From the NCBI GenBank assembly GCA_963781035.1, contig CAWAEN010000014.1, forward strand, positions 243,473-307,472: a stretch of DNA of 64,000 nucleotides, given 5' to 3'. The stretch comes from SZUA-35 sp963781035. Its GTDB lineage: Bacteria; Actinomycetota; Acidimicrobiia; Acidimicrobiales; SZUA-35. Within the stretch, counting starts at the first letter, position 1. Every line of letters begins with the position of its first letter. The position numbers were made by a program, and so were the translations under genes. Shown here in pieces: positions 45,978-56,118 of the stretch. The notes beneath the pieces are model-generated. The model saw nothing but the letters and a program-made list of their open reading frames with translations, had not been told where the DNA came from and did no database searches.

Positions 45978-48005
45978 ATGTTCGATGACCTGAACCCCGA
46001 GCAGCGATCAGCTGTCCACCACGACGGCACGCCACTGCTGATCATCGCCGGCGCCGGCACCGGCAAGACCAAGACTCTCGTCAGCCGCGTCGTCCGCTTG
46101 ATCGACGACGGCGTCGACCCGAATCGGATCCTGCTCCTCACCTTCACCCGTCGAGCGGCGGCCGAGATGCTCGGCCGGGTCAAGGCGGCATCGACCCATC
46201 GCGCCGCAGGCCAGGTGTGGGGCGGCACGTTCCACGCCACTGCCAACCGACTCCTCCGATCAGTCGGCCAGAGCGCCGGCCTCTCCCCCAACTTCACCGT
46301 GCTCGACCAAGGCGACAGCGTCGACCTCTTCGGCATGGTCCGCAACGAGGAAGGCTTCGGCGAACGGGGCAAGCGATTCCCCCGAAAGGAGACCATCGCC
46401 AACGTCTACGGCCGCATGGTGAACAGCCAGGCCAAGCTCGACGACGTACTCGAGACCGACTACCCGTGGGTGGCAGATCACGCCGACGACTTCCGCACGA
46501 TCTTCGCCGCCTACACCGCTCGGAAACGCCAACACCAGGTCCTCGACTACGACGACCTCCTGCTGTTCTGGCGAGGCATCGCCGGCAGCGGTTCCGGGGC
46601 AGGACTCCGCACGCTCTTCGACCACATCCTGATCGACGAATATCAGGACACCAACCCCATTCAGGTCGACATCATCTCCGGCATGGTCGGCCCGAACACC
46701 CAGGTGTGCGCGGTCGGCGACGACGCACAAGCGATCTACGGATTCCGGGCTGCCACCGTCGAGAACATGTGGCGCTTCGGCGAACGATTCGAGGGGGCCA
46801 CGACGATCACCCTGGAACAGAACTACCGGTCGACCATGCCGGTGCTCGCCGTCGCCAACGCCGTCCTCAACCAGGACACCGGAGGCGACACCCACTTCCG
46901 CAAGGACCTCTGGTCGACGCGAACAAGCGGCCGGCAACCCGTCCTCGCTGTCCACCACGACGAGGGCGACCAGAGCACCGACGTCGCCGAACGAATCCTC
47001 GATGCCCGCGAACGAGGGATCGACCTGCGCGAACAGGCGGTGTTGTTCCGAACCGGCCATCACGCAGATCACCTCGAGCTGGAACTCACCCGGCGTGACA
47101 TCCCGTACGTGAAGTACGGCGGCCTCAAGTATCTCGAAGCCGCCCACGTCAAGGATCTGCTCGCTCTCCTACGGGTTCTCGAGAATCCAGCCGACCAACT
47201 CGCCTGGCACCGGGTCTTCGACACGATCGAAGGTGTCGGCCCGGCCACCACTCGCCGACTCGCCGAGGAGCTGGCGATCGCCGACCCCGAGGTCGACTCG
47301 GTCGAACGGCTGCTCTCCGGCGACATACGTTTCCCCAGCGCATCGCTCGAGCATGCAGCCGAGTTGCGGTCGTCGTTCGACGATTGCCGATCCGATCTCC
47401 CACCGGCCGAACAGATCAACCGGCTCCACCAATACTGCGCAGCCGTGTTCCCCCATCGATACGAGAACGCTGCCGCCCGCCTCGCCGACATCGATCAACT
47501 GGCGGCAACGGCGACCCAATACCCGTCACGATCCCGATTCCTCACCGAGCTCACGCTCGACCCTCCCGGCAAGACCGGTGATCTGGCCGGCCCTCCCCAC
47601 AAGGACGACGACTGGCTCACGCTCAGCACGATCCACTCGGCGAAGGGCTGCGAGTGGAGGACCGTCCATCTCCTCCACGCCGCAGACGGGAACATCCCGT
47701 CCGACATGGCGATCGGCGACAAGGCCGGGCTCGCCGAGGAGCTCCGCCTTCTCTACGTCGCACTCACTCGGGCGAAGGACGAACTCTCCGTTCATGTGCC
47801 GCTCCGCTACCACGTGAACCGTCACGGCAGCGACGATCGCCACTTGTACGCGCAGATGAGCCGCTTCATCGAACCGGTCCGCGAGCTCTTCGACGAGACA
47901 TCGCCCATCGCGAGCGACGCGGTCGTCGATCTCGACGCAGCGATGATCGACGGTGTCGGTGTGGCCGACGAAGTCGACTCGATGCTCACGGCCCTGTGGT
48001 CATGA
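45978..48005 (+). CDS. UvrD/PcrA-family superfamily 1 DNA helicase
   Basis: 675 residues, intact. Motif I IIAGAGTGKTKTLVSRVVRL, motif Ia LLTFTRRAAAEML, motif II ILIDEYQDTNPIQVDI, motif III VGDDAQAIYGFRAA, motif IV LEQNYRS, motif V LSTIHSAKGCEWRTVHL and motif VI EELRLLYVALTRAKDEL are all present. It unwinds DNA 3' to 5' in repair or replication restart. Shorter than PcrA/UvrD1 (about 750 residues) and without a C-terminal RNA-polymerase-binding region, so it is an accessory paralogue rather than the main UvrD. Confidence 0.93.
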   Translation: MFDDLNPEQRSAVHHDGTPLLIIAGAGTGKTKTLVSRVVRLIDDGVDPNRILLLTFTRRAAAEMLGRVKAASTHRAAGQVWGGTFHATANRLLRSVGQSAGLSPNFTVLDQGDSVDLFGMVRNEEGFGERGKRFPRKETIANVYGRMVNSQAKLDDVLETDYPWVADHADDFRTIFAAYTARKRQHQVLDYDDLLLFWRGIAGSGSGAGLRTLFDHILIDEYQDTNPIQVDIISGMVGPNTQVCAVGDDAQAIYGFRAATVENMWRFGERFEGATTITLEQNYRSTMPVLAVANAVLNQDTGGDTHFRKDLWSTRTSGRQPVLAVHHDEGDQSTDVAERILDARERGIDLREQAVLFRTGHHADHLELELTRRDIPYVKYGGLKYLEAAHVKDLLALLRVLENPADQLAWHRVFDTIEGVGPATTRRLAEELAIADPEVDSVERLLSGDIRFPSASLEHAAELRSSFDDCRSDLPPAEQINRLHQYCAAVFPHRYENAAARLADIDQLAATATQYPSRSRFLTELTLDPPGKTGDLAGPPHKDDDWLTLSTIHSAKGCEWRTVHLLHAADGNIPSDMAIGDKAGLAEELRLLYVALTRAKDELSVHVPLRYHVNRHGSDDRHLYAQMSRFIEPVRELFDETSPIASDAVVDLDAAMIDGVGVADEVDSMLTALWS

Positions 48006-48054
48006 GGGCCCTCGTCCTGAGGGCTGTGGTCGTGACGCCACGCGAGTGAGTCGG

Positions 48055-48060
48055 TAGGTT
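48055..48060 (+). promoter_or_regulatory. Candidate leaderless -10 box of the AlkA-like gene
   Basis: TAGGTT, six bases before the ATG at 48067; no ribosome binding site precedes the ATG. Confidence 0.45.
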
Positions 48061-48066
48061 GGCGCG

Positions 48067-48993
48067 ATGGCCGGCACCGGTGAGCCAGACGCACGTCGCA
48101 CCGTCGTCGTGCCGGCAGCGCTACGGCTCAAGGCGACCCTACGAGGAGCCAAGGACCCGGTGATGGTCGGCCCAGGCGAATCGTGGTGGAGCACCCGCAC
48201 CCCGGACGGCACCGGAACCCTTCGCCTCACCCGATCCACCGACACCGAGGTCTTGGCCGAGGCATGGGGTGACGGCTCGGCCTGGCTGCTCGAGCAGGCG
48301 CCGAAACTCCTCGGACACCTGGACGACCTCGATGGTTTCGAGCCCGCTGGCCCCGTTGCCCACGCGTGGGCCCGCAATCCGTTCGTTCTCTCCCGGACCG
48401 ACCGGCCGTGGGATGCACTCGTCGGCGCGGTCTTCGGTCAGAAGGTCCAAGTCACCAGAGCCCATCAGAGCCGCCGTCAACTGGCAAGGCGCTTCGGTGA
48501 ACCGGCACCTGGGCCACGCGGCGGCTGGATCCTGCCCAGCCCGGCAACCGTCGCCGACATGGCCTACTTCGACTTCCACCCGCTCGGCGTCGAACGCAAA
48601 CGAGCCGACATCCTCATCCGAGTCGCCAAGGAACTGCGACGTCTCCCGCGCCTCACCGAGACTTCCGCACCGGCGCAGGTGAAAGCCAGGCTCGAACGCA
48701 TCCGGGGAATCGGGCCATGGACAGCCAACATGGTGACCGCAGTGACCATGGGGGACGCAGACGCGGTCCCTGTCGGCGACTATCACATCCCGAACACGGT
48801 CGCCTGGTTCCTCGAACGTGAGGAACGAGCAACCGACGAGCGCATGCTCGAACTGCTCGAGCCGTATGCCGGTCACCGCTGGCGCGTCGTACGCCTCGCC
48901 AAGGACTCCGGGAAGGCACCGGCCTACGGGCCGCGTCTGTCACTCACATCAGACGGCATGCACAGAGGGTTCGTGATGAACAGAGGAGCATGA
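48067..48993 (+). CDS. DNA-3-methyladenine glycosylase II-like (HhH-GPD) protein
   Basis: 308 residues. The helix-hairpin-helix LERIRGIGPWTANMVTAVTM and catalytic Asp in AVPVGDYHIPNTVAWFLERE are the HhH-GPD signature of AlkA-type enzymes that excise alkylated bases. The N-terminal ~110 residues are a separate beta domain (ESWWSTRTPDGTGTLRLTRS), and FGQKVQVTRAHQSRRQLARR is the conserved middle. Its stop overlaps the next ATG by four bases. Confidence 0.88.
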   Translation: MAGTGEPDARRTVVVPAALRLKATLRGAKDPVMVGPGESWWSTRTPDGTGTLRLTRSTDTEVLAEAWGDGSAWLLEQAPKLLGHLDDLDGFEPAGPVAHAWARNPFVLSRTDRPWDALVGAVFGQKVQVTRAHQSRRQLARRFGEPAPGPRGGWILPSPATVADMAYFDFHPLGVERKRADILIRVAKELRRLPRLTETSAPAQVKARLERIRGIGPWTANMVTAVTMGDADAVPVGDYHIPNTVAWFLEREERATDERMLELLEPYAGHRWRVVRLAKDSGKAPAYGPRLSLTSDGMHRGFVMNRGA

Positions 48994-49655
48994 TGAGATC
49001 GTTCGGAATCCCAGAGGACATCCACCGCTACGTCCTCGAACATTCGAATCCACACGACGACCCAGCGACGTCGTGGTTGTCGAAAGCGACCAGGGAGCGG
49101 TTCCCGGAACGCGCCGGCATGAACATCGGATCGGACCAAGGGCAGTTCCTCCAGTCCCTGGTCGAGCTCAGCGGCGCCCAGACGGTGGTCGAGGTGGGAA
49201 CCTTCACCGGCATGTCAGCCCTGTGGCTGGCCCGTGGCCTGCCGAGCGACGGCCGGCTGATCTGCCTGGAACTGGTCGACACGTACCTCGAGACGGCCAA
49301 GCACGCCTGGACGCTCGCCGGTGTCGCAGACCGCATCGAGGTTCGCCTCGGACCGGCAGCTGAGCCAGTCTCAGCGACGATGGATGACTCCCCGCACATC
49401 GATCTCGCCTTCATCGATGCCGACAAGACCGGTTATGCGACCTATCTCGACCTGCTCCTCCCGAGGCTCACCGATCGTGGCGTGATCCTCGTCGACAACG
49501 TCTTGTGGAGCGGCCGGGTGATCGACGACACCGACACGTCGCCGGACACCGAAGCCCTCCGGGCGTTCAACGACGATGTCGCAGAGCGCGACGACTGTGA
49601 CGCCGTGATCCTGACGATCGGCGACGGCGTCACCATGATCCGACCCCGCCGCTGA
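48990..49655 (+). CDS. Class I SAM-dependent O-methyltransferase (COMT-like)
   Basis: 221 residues. SAM motif I VVEVGTFTGMSALWLARGLP, motif II ICLELVDTYLETAKHAW, the metal-binding AFIDADKTGYATYLDLLLPR and VILVDNVLWSGRVID define the catechol-O-methyltransferase-like family. Acceptor unknown. Coupled to the AlkA-like gene by an ATGA overlap, which need not mean a shared pathway. Followed six bases later by the dispersed repeat. Confidence 0.92.
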   Translation: MMRSFGIPEDIHRYVLEHSNPHDDPATSWLSKATRERFPERAGMNIGSDQGQFLQSLVELSGAQTVVEVGTFTGMSALWLARGLPSDGRLICLELVDTYLETAKHAWTLAGVADRIEVRLGPAAEPVSATMDDSPHIDLAFIDADKTGYATYLDLLLPRLTDRGVILVDNVLWSGRVIDDTDTSPDTEALRAFNDDVAERDDCDAVILTIGDGVTMIRPRR

Positions 49656-49660
49656 GTCCC

Positions 49661-49709
49661 AACCCGAGGCTGTGACCCCCGATTCTGTGGGGCACAAACC
49701 CGAGGTTTG
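49661..49709. repeat. 49-bp dispersed repeat, single copy
   Basis: Begins AACCCGAGGCTGTGACCCCC and ends CAAACCCGAGGTTTG; 45 of 49 bases match the minus strand of 45889-45937. It lies between the convergent methyltransferase and FAD-oxidase genes, six bases after the first stop and eight before the second. Confidence 0.85.
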
Positions 49710-49717
49710 ATGCGGCG

Positions 49718-51057
49718 TCAGCCGAGGACGCGGTCGGTGTAGGGGTTCTTGAACACGCCGGTCGGGTCCAGCTTCTCCCGCGTCTCCATGAACCGGTCCC
49801 ACTCCGGATACCTCGGTGCCAGCGACGCCGCGTCCTGGAAGTGCAGCTTCCCCCAGTGCGGCCGACCGTCGTAGTCGTCCATGATCTTCTCGACGCCCTG
49901 GAAATAGTTCGTGTAGTCGACGCCCTTCGCCCGGTGCACGGCGATCCACGCGCTGGTGCGACCCTGCCCTGTCGACAGCGGAATGTCGTCAGCCGCCGAC
50001 ACCCGACACTCGATCGGGAACACGATCGGCTCGCCCAGTTCCTTCGCGAAGTCACGCACCCGACGGAACGCCTCTGGCAGCGCCTCGATCGGGATGCCGT
50101 ACTCCATCTCGCAGAATTTCACGAGGCGAGGTGAGGCGAACACCCGATCGCTGCGATCCACCAACTCCCGCTCGCCGGCGGCCGAACTGATCACCTTCGC
50201 CACCTTCGGGACCAGCGGTCGGCCACCGCTTGGCCACGGCACAGATCGCGCCGAAGGCGAGGTTCTCGCTCACGATCTTGTTCATGAAGTAGGCCGGCTT
50301 CGACTCCGGGTTCGCCGCCCGTTGGGTCCGGTTGTTGCGCTTCACCATCGCCCGCCGCGTCCCTGGCACCCAGAAGAACTCGAAGTGGTCGTTGCCGGCC
50401 GCATGGTCGGCGAACCCGTCGAGCAGATCGTCGAGCGGCTCGACGCTCTCCTGCACGTGGAGGTTGAACGCAGGAACGCACTGGATCGTGACCTTCGTGA
50501 CCACGCCGAGGGCTCCGATACCGACCCGAGCCACCGCCAGGACCTCCGGGTTCGTGTGCTCGTCGCACCAGAGGATCTCACCACTGCCGGCGACGATCTC
50601 CATACCAACGATCGTGGTCGCCAGATTCCCGAGGAGCAGCCCCGTGCCGTGCGTCGCCGTGCCGATCGCGCCGGCCACGGTCTGGTAGGCGATGTCGCCG
50701 AGGTTCGGCATGGCCAGGCCGGCCGCAGCCAAGCTCGGCGTTCAGTTCGGCCAGCGTGATACCGGCCTGCACCGTCACCCGGTGGCGTTCGTGATCGATC
50801 GATTCGACCCGGTTCATCCGATCGAGCGAGAGCATCTGTCCGCTCGTGCATGCTGCGGCGGTGAATGAATGACCCGACCCCACCGCCTTCACCGTCTGGC
50901 CGTCTTCCGCAGCTCGCGACACGATGGTGGAGACCGTGGCCGTGGAGTTGGGACGATGCTGTCCGGCAGGAAGGCACACTTGGTTGCCGGCCCAGTTGCG
51001 AAACTCACGGTTTCTCGACACGTTTCTCGACCGGCCGAGCTTCACTGAACCACCCAC
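49718..51057 (-). CDS. FAD-linked sugar-lactone oxidase (ALO/gulonolactone oxidase type)
   Basis: About 445 residues. FRNWAGNQVCLPA opens the PCMH-type FAD domain, with VKAVGSGHSFTAAACTSGQM (the His of GSGHSF is the usual flavin attachment site), TVAGAIGTATHGTGLLLGNL and IGALGVVTKVTIQCVPAFNL. The C-terminal domain has FFWVPGTRRAMVKRNNRT and RPHWGKLHFQDAASL, the HWGK motif of aldono-lactone oxidases. Frame breaks near 50735 and 50225. The start is uncertain: GTG 51055-51057 with GAGGAGG upstream, or GTG 51019-51021 nearer the conserved WAGN. Confidence 0.9.
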
Positions 51058-51058
51058 G

Positions 51059-52016
51059 ATGACGCCTCCTCAGACCCAACCAACGTACGGGATCACCGAT
51101 GCCGCAGTACAACCCCAACTCCGGGTCGGCTGTGCGATGTGGGCCCACCGCGACTGGGTGGGACGCCACCTGCCCGGACGACGTCCGCACCGGAGGTGAA
51201 CTCGCGGCATATGCGACCTGGTGCGAAACGGTCGAAGGCAACACGACCTTCTACGCCACCCCTCCGTCGACGACCATCGACCGGTGGCTGGCGGAGACGC
51301 CAGACGGCTTCCAGTTCTGTTTCAAGCTCCCTCGCACGATCACCCACGAGCGGCGGCTTCGTAACGCGGCCGATCTGACCGACGAGTTCTGCGAGCGCAT
51401 CGCTCCGCTCGGCGAACGACTCGGGCCCGATCCAGATCCAACTCCCCCCTTCGTTCAGCGGTGACGACCTACCTGCACTCGACGCCATGCTCGCCCGTTT
51501 GCCCTCGCTCGATGGCGATTCCGGCTGGGCCGTCGAGCTCCGCCATCCCGACTTCTTCGTCGGCGGGGCAGTACGAGCGCCCGGTCGACGACCTCCTGCG
51601 CAGCCGCGGGATCAATCGGGTGATCCTCGACTCCAGAGCGCTCTTCGATCGTCGGGCGGTGACCGAGGAGGAGATCGATGCCTGGGACAAGAAACCCCGC
51701 CTCCCCGTGCGGCCGATCGCGACGTCGACTCGCCCGATCGTCAGGCTCATCGGGAGCTCGGATCTCGATGCCAGTCTCGAGCGTTGGACTCAGTGGGTGC
51801 CCACGATCGTCCGCTGGCTGACCGAGGGACGTGCGCCGTCGATCTTCACCCACACACCGGACAACGTCGACGCGCTCCCCCTCGCCCGCCGATTCCACAC
51901 CCTCGTGGCCGACGCCGCCGAGGACGCCGGGCAGCCCCGGCCGAATGCTCCGGAACCGCGCACGGCCGACGAGCAACTCGCCCCTCCTGGAAGCAGAGTC
52001 GGACAACAGCGGGTAG
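51059..52016 (+). CDS. DUF72 family protein
   Basis: About 318 residues. LRVGCAMWAHRDWVGRHLP, WCETVEGNTTFYATPP, FQFCFKLPRTITHERRL, SGWAVELRHPDFF, RGINRVILDSRALF and the C-terminal SIFTHTPDNVDALPLARRFH match the DUF72 TIM-barrel family, whose biochemical role is unknown. Frame breaks near 51175, 51435 and 51565. The ATG at 51059 is the only start before the conserved region. It is divergent from the oxidase gene, nearly touching it if the longer oxidase start is right. Confidence 0.87.
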
Positions 52017-52025
52017 AAACAACCG

Positions 52026-53246
52026 GTGCGCGTCGGAATCGTTGGAGCAGGGCTGGCCGGATTGGCGGCTGCGAAGGAAGTCACGGCTGCCGGCCACGAC
52101 ATCGTGGTCTTCGAAGCCGCTGACGGCCCGGGCGGCCGAGTCCGTACCGATCTGGTCGACGGCTACCGCCTCGACCGCGGATTCCAGATCATGCTCACGG
52201 CCTATCCGGAGTGCCAGGAGATGCTCGACTACGACCGTCTCGATCTCCGGACGTTCCAGCCGGGGGCACTGGTCCGCGTCGCAGACTCCTTCCACCGCGT
52301 CGGCGACCCACTACGCGAGCCTCGCCAGCTGAAGGCCACGCTCACGGCGCCGATCGGGACGCCGCTCGACAAGCTGCGAATCCTTGCGTACCGGCTGAAG
52401 GTCGGGCGCGGTTCGATCGAGTCGATGTGGGACGGCATCGGCACCACGGCGTCACATCGGTTCGAGAAGCTCGGCTTCTCGGATCGCATGATCCAGCGTT
52501 TCCTCCGGCCGCTCTTCTCCGGAATCACGCTCGATGCCGAGCTCCAGGGCAGCAGCCAGGTCGTCGACTTCGTGTTCCGCATGCTCTCTGCCGGCGACGC
52601 CGCTGTTCCGGCGAAGGGAATGGGCGCCATCTCGGATCAGCTCGCAGCGGCGCTGCCAACCGGTTCCCTCCAGTTCGGAGCCGGGTCGACAGGGTCACCG
52701 CCTCGACGATCGCCGTGACCGACGGCGACGAAGCCTCGTTCGACGCCGTCATCGTCGCCACAGACGCCTCGGAATCCGCTCGACTCACCGGCACCGAGGA
52801 CCCGGGCTGGAACGGAGTCACGAGCATCTGGCTCAGTTCACCGGTCGCACCGATCGAGGAGCCGATCCTCGCCCTCAATGGCACCGGACTCGGCGCCATC
52901 AACTCGTTGGCACCCATGAGCCATGTCAGCAGCGACTACGCACCGTCCGGCCATCACCTGATCGTCGTGTCTGCTCCCACGATCGATCAGGGAGCGCCCG
53001 CAGCAATGCGCAAGCAGCTCGTCGACTGGTTCGGCCCCGTCGCCGACACCTACGCAGAGCTTCGCGTCGACCGCATCGAGAAGGCCCAACCGAAGACAAC
53101 TCCCCGGCCACGACGCCCGAGCCGCCGTCGAGGCAAACGGAATGTTCCTTGCCGGCGATCACCGTCGCGACGCATCGCTCAACGGTGCGATCGGCTCCGG
53201 ACGGGCAGCAGCCCAAGCGGCGATCCGTTCGATCTCGCCGATCTAG
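52026..53246 (+). CDS. FAD-dependent amine-oxidase/phytoene-desaturase-like oxidoreductase
   Basis: About 405 residues. The FAD motif VGIVGAGLAGLAAAKEVTAA opens the protein, followed by GRVRTDLVDGYRLDRGFQIM (GGRV motif) and FLRPLFSGITLD. The C-terminal FAD contact is GMFLAGDHRRDASLNGAIGS. Frame breaks near 52680 and 53100. The GTG start is nine bases after the DUF72 stop, so the two are co-transcribed. The substrate could be an isoprenoid or amine. The end overlaps the convergent methyltransferase by four bases. Confidence 0.85.
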
Positions 53247-53982
53247 CGGCGCTTCCGACCGAGGAACCCGTTCCACCCTTCGGGGAACGTGAGGTCCTCG
53301 TAACCGGACATGACCACCACGTCGAAGCCGGCGACGAGCAGCTGCTCGGTGACGTCTTCGGGTGAGTAGAGGTCCAGCTGACTCCGCTCGTCCGAGCGCC
53401 GCCACATCTCGCCCTCCCTGAGGAACAGCATCGTCTCGCGGATCAGGGAGCGGCCGTCGTCGGCTCCTTCGGTCCGTACGAACAGCGCCCAGTCATCGCC
53501 CTCGAACCTCGCGTCGTTGCGCGCCCCCGGCTCGATCCGGCCCGGACCGGCCGCATCGAGCATCACGAGACCGCCCGGCAGGAGAACATCGAACACCCGC
53601 TGCGCGAACCCGGCGATGTCGCTGCGCGTCGTGGAGGATCCGATGGCGTAGTTGATCGATTCGCCGATGGCAGTGACGGCGGCGCACGGCGGAAGTTCGA
53701 CGTCGAAGAGCGAGGCTTCCACGAACGTCGCATCCGGGGCGTTGATCCTCGCCAAGGCGATCATCTCGGGCGAGATGTCGACACCGAGCACCTCGTATCC
53801 GGCCTCGCACAGGCGCTGAGCTGTCAGCCCGGAACCGCAGCCCAGATCGACCACGAGCCCGTCACGAATGTTGCGTCGCTGGAGCTGGTCGATCAGCTCG
53901 CCGGCTGCAGCCACCGCAACGCGATCGTCGCTCAGATGATCGATCGCTCGGTCGTGGTGCGGCACACACTCAGTGTGCCTCA
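53243..53982 (-). CDS. Class I SAM-dependent methyltransferase
   Basis: 246 residues, intact. SAM motif I LVVDLGCGSGLTAQRLCEAG, then EVLGVDISPEMIALARINAP, and VLLPGGLVMLDAAGPGRIE place it among small-molecule methyltransferases of the Methyltransf_25 type. The C-terminal part (VTEQLLVAGFDVVVMSGYED) is typical. Acceptor unknown. ATG 53980-53982 (MRHTECVPHH) is preferred over a further upstream start. Confidence 0.85.
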
Positions 53983-54060
53983 TCGCTGACGACAGCACCC
54001 CTTCGTTGCCCGGCAACCGTCCCACCTGGCTCGCCCGCTCCCGCTCGGCTCCGGCACCGG

Positions 54061-54066
54061 TACGGT
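54061..54066 (+). promoter_or_regulatory. Candidate leaderless -10 box of mutM
   Basis: TACGGT, six bases before the GTG start at 54073. Confidence 0.45.
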
Positions 54067-54072
54067 CACCGC

Positions 54073-54876
54073 GTGCCCGAGCTCCCCGAGGTCGAGACCA
54101 TTCGACGTCAGCTGCGCCCGCGCCTGCTCGACAGGCTGGTCTTGGAGGCTGGTTCCCATCCGTCGTCCAAGTTCACCCCCGCCCGCGCCGTCACCGGGGC
54201 GAGATTCTCCGAAGTGGGACGAAGGGGCAAGTACCTCCTCCTCGGTCTCGATGACGATCGCGAACTCGTCGTCCACCTCGGCATGACCGGGCGTGTGCAG
54301 TTCCGCCCCGGTACGCCGGATGACAGCCATCCCCACCTTCGAGCGTGGTGGCAACTCGACGACGACGAGACGATGGAGTTCGTCGATGCGCGTCGATTCG
54401 GCCGCCTCCGAGTCGTCCCCACCGGCGACTACCGAACGATCCCGACGCTCGCCACAGCGGGCCCGGAACCGTGGGATCCCGACCTCACCGACGAGCGCTT
54501 CTGGAACAGCATCCGAGCCAGTCGGCGCACGATCAAGACCCAGCTGCTGTCGCAACGCCCGATCGCCGGAGTGGGCAACATCTACGCAGACGAAGCCCTG
54601 TGGCTCGCCGAGATCAACCCGATCCGACGCTCGCTCGGCCTCGATCGAGCCGGCCGACTGCTCGAGGCCGTTCGCACGGTCATGGGACAGGGCATCGAGA
54701 TGGGCGGGACCACGCTGCGGGACTATCGCAACGCAGACGGTGGCAGCGGTGAGAACCAGCACGGTCTGGCCGCCTACGGCCGGGCCGGCCTGCCCTGCCT
54801 GCGGTGCGGCGAGCTCCTCCGGTCACGGGTGATCGATGCTCGCTCGACGGTCTGGTGCGTAGCATGCCAGCGGTAG
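54073..54876 (+). CDS. mutM: Formamidopyrimidine-DNA glycosylase
   Basis: 267 residues. Removes 8-oxoguanine and formamidopyrimidines and nicks abasic sites. The catalytic N-terminal PELPEVETIRRQL follows the initiator residue. GRRGKYLLLGLDD, HLGMTGRVQF, the H2TH region QRPIAGVGNIYADEALW and the C-terminal zinc finger CLRCGELLRSRVIDARSTVW-C are all present. The start is a GTG; the initiator Met is removed in this family to expose Pro. Confidence 0.95.
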   Translation: MPELPEVETIRRQLRPRLLDRLVLEAGSHPSSKFTPARAVTGARFSEVGRRGKYLLLGLDDDRELVVHLGMTGRVQFRPGTPDDSHPHLRAWWQLDDDETMEFVDARRFGRLRVVPTGDYRTIPTLATAGPEPWDPDLTDERFWNSIRASRRTIKTQLLSQRPIAGVGNIYADEALWLAEINPIRRSLGLDRAGRLLEAVRTVMGQGIEMGGTTLRDYRNADGGSGENQHGLAAYGRAGLPCLRCGELLRSRVIDARSTVWCVACQR

Positions 54877-54898
54877 TGATCCGGCGAGGAGCGGGCGA

Positions 54899-55354
54899 AT
54901 GACGAAGTGGTTGACCCAAGAGCAGCAGACGGTGTGGCGCCTCTGGCTCGAGGTCGTACAACGCCAGATGATTGCGATCGACGAGGACCTCCAGGAGTGT
55001 TCGTCGCTGGTGAGCGCCGACTACGAGATCCTCGTGACGCTCTCCGAGTCGCCGTCGCACGAGGCCCGCATGAGCGAACTGGCCGAGCGAGCCATCATCT
55101 CCCGGAGTCGCCTGACCTACCGCGTCGACCGCCTCGAGAAGCAGGGCCTCGTCACCCGCGAAGGCGCCGGCGGCGACCGACGAGGTGTCATCGCCCGCCT
55201 CACCCCGGCCGGGCTGGACCACCTGGTGGCGACAGCTCCCCATCACGTCGACAGGGTTCAGACGTTGCTCTTCGAGCATCTCGACGCTGATGATCTCGAC
55301 GCCTTGCACCGCATCCTGTCGAAGCTGGTCGGCCCGGCTCGAGGTGAGTGTTGA
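54899..55354 (+). CDS. MarR-family transcriptional regulator
   Basis: 151 residues. The winged helix is MSELAERAIISRSRLTYRVD followed by RLEKQGLVTREGAGGDRRGV; flanking helices form the dimer interface. It probably responds to a small ligand or oxidant. Located 22 bp after mutM and directly before the DUF2520-panC-panB genes, whose control it may share. Confidence 0.9.
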   Translation: MTKWLTQEQQTVWRLWLEVVQRQMIAIDEDLQECSSLVSADYEILVTLSESPSHEARMSELAERAIISRSRLTYRVDRLEKQGLVTREGAGGDRRGVIARLTPAGLDHLVATAPHHVDRVQTLLFEHLDADDLDALHRILSKLVGPARGEC

Positions 55355-55356
55355 GC

Positions 55357-56118
55357 ATGCGGTTCGCCATTGTCGGCCCCGGCCGAGCAGGTGGAGCGTT
55401 CGAGCTCGCCCTCGAGGCGACCGGCGCCACCGCGGTTGCGAGCATCGGTCGAAGCGACGATCCATCGACGCTCGATGCCTCGCTCGACCTCGTCGTGATC
55501 GCCGTGCCGGACGGCGCCATCGCCGAAGTGGCGGCGGCGGTTCCACGCGGGCCGCTGGTGGTGCACGTGTCCGGGGCGACCAGCCTCGCCCCCCTCCTCG
55601 CTCACCACGATCGTTGCGGCTCGCTCCATCCGCTCGTCTCGCTGCCCAGCGCCGCGGCCGGAGCCGAGGCCCTGCAGGCGAACCCGAACATCGCCATCGC
55701 TGCTTCGAGCCCCGATGTCCTCGACGAGATCCGCAGCCTCGCCGACCGGCTCGGTGCGCGTTCCTTTGTCGTCGACGACGAGCGCAGGGCGACGTATCAC
55801 GCTGCGGCATCGATCGCCGCCAATCACTTGGTCGGACTGGTCGGTCAGATCGACCGTGTCACCTCGGCCGACGGCCTACCGATCGGTCCGTTCCTCGAGA
55901 TGATGCGAGCCGTGCTCGACAACGTCGAGCGGCTCGGGCCCCGAGCAGCCTTGACCGGGCCGGTCGCCAGGGCCGACTGGGGCACGGTTCGGTCACACCT
56001 CGCTGCGCTGCCGAACGAGGAGCACGAGCTCTACCGGTCGTTGGCAGCGGCCTGCGCAGCCCTCGTCGACCGATCGCTCCCGCCGGACCTGGTGTCGTCC
56101 GCCGAGGTGCCGACATGA
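55357..56118 (+). CDS. Rossmann-like DUF2520 protein (candidate ketopantoate-reductase-like)
   Basis: 253 residues. The N-terminal RFAIVGPGRAGGAFELALEA is a dinucleotide-binding motif, SLHPLVSLPSAAAGAEAL the family signature, and the C-terminal helical DUF2520 domain contains YHAAASIAANHLVGLVGQID. It is coupled to panC by an ATGA overlap. PanE activity (ketopantoate to pantoate) would complete the panB-panE-panC pathway, but this is inferred from context. ATG 55357 is chosen; a GTG at 55348 overlaps the MarR stop. Confidence 0.8.
   Translation: MRFAIVGPGRAGGAFELALEATGATAVASIGRSDDPSTLDASLDLVVIAVPDGAIAEVAAAVPRGPLVVHVSGATSLAPLLAHHDRCGSLHPLVSLPSAAAGAEALQANPNIAIAASSPDVLDEIRSLADRLGARSFVVDDERRATYHAAASIAANHLVGLVGQIDRVTSADGLPIGPFLEMMRAVLDNVERLGPRAALTGPVARADWGTVRSHLAALPNEEHELYRSLAAACAALVDRSLPPDLVSSAEVPT

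Noticed and set aside
51055..51061. Divergent start codons one base apart (oxidase and DUF72)
   Set aside because: The oxidase has a second GTG at 51019-51021 closer to the conserved region, so the apparent contact depends on an uncertain start.
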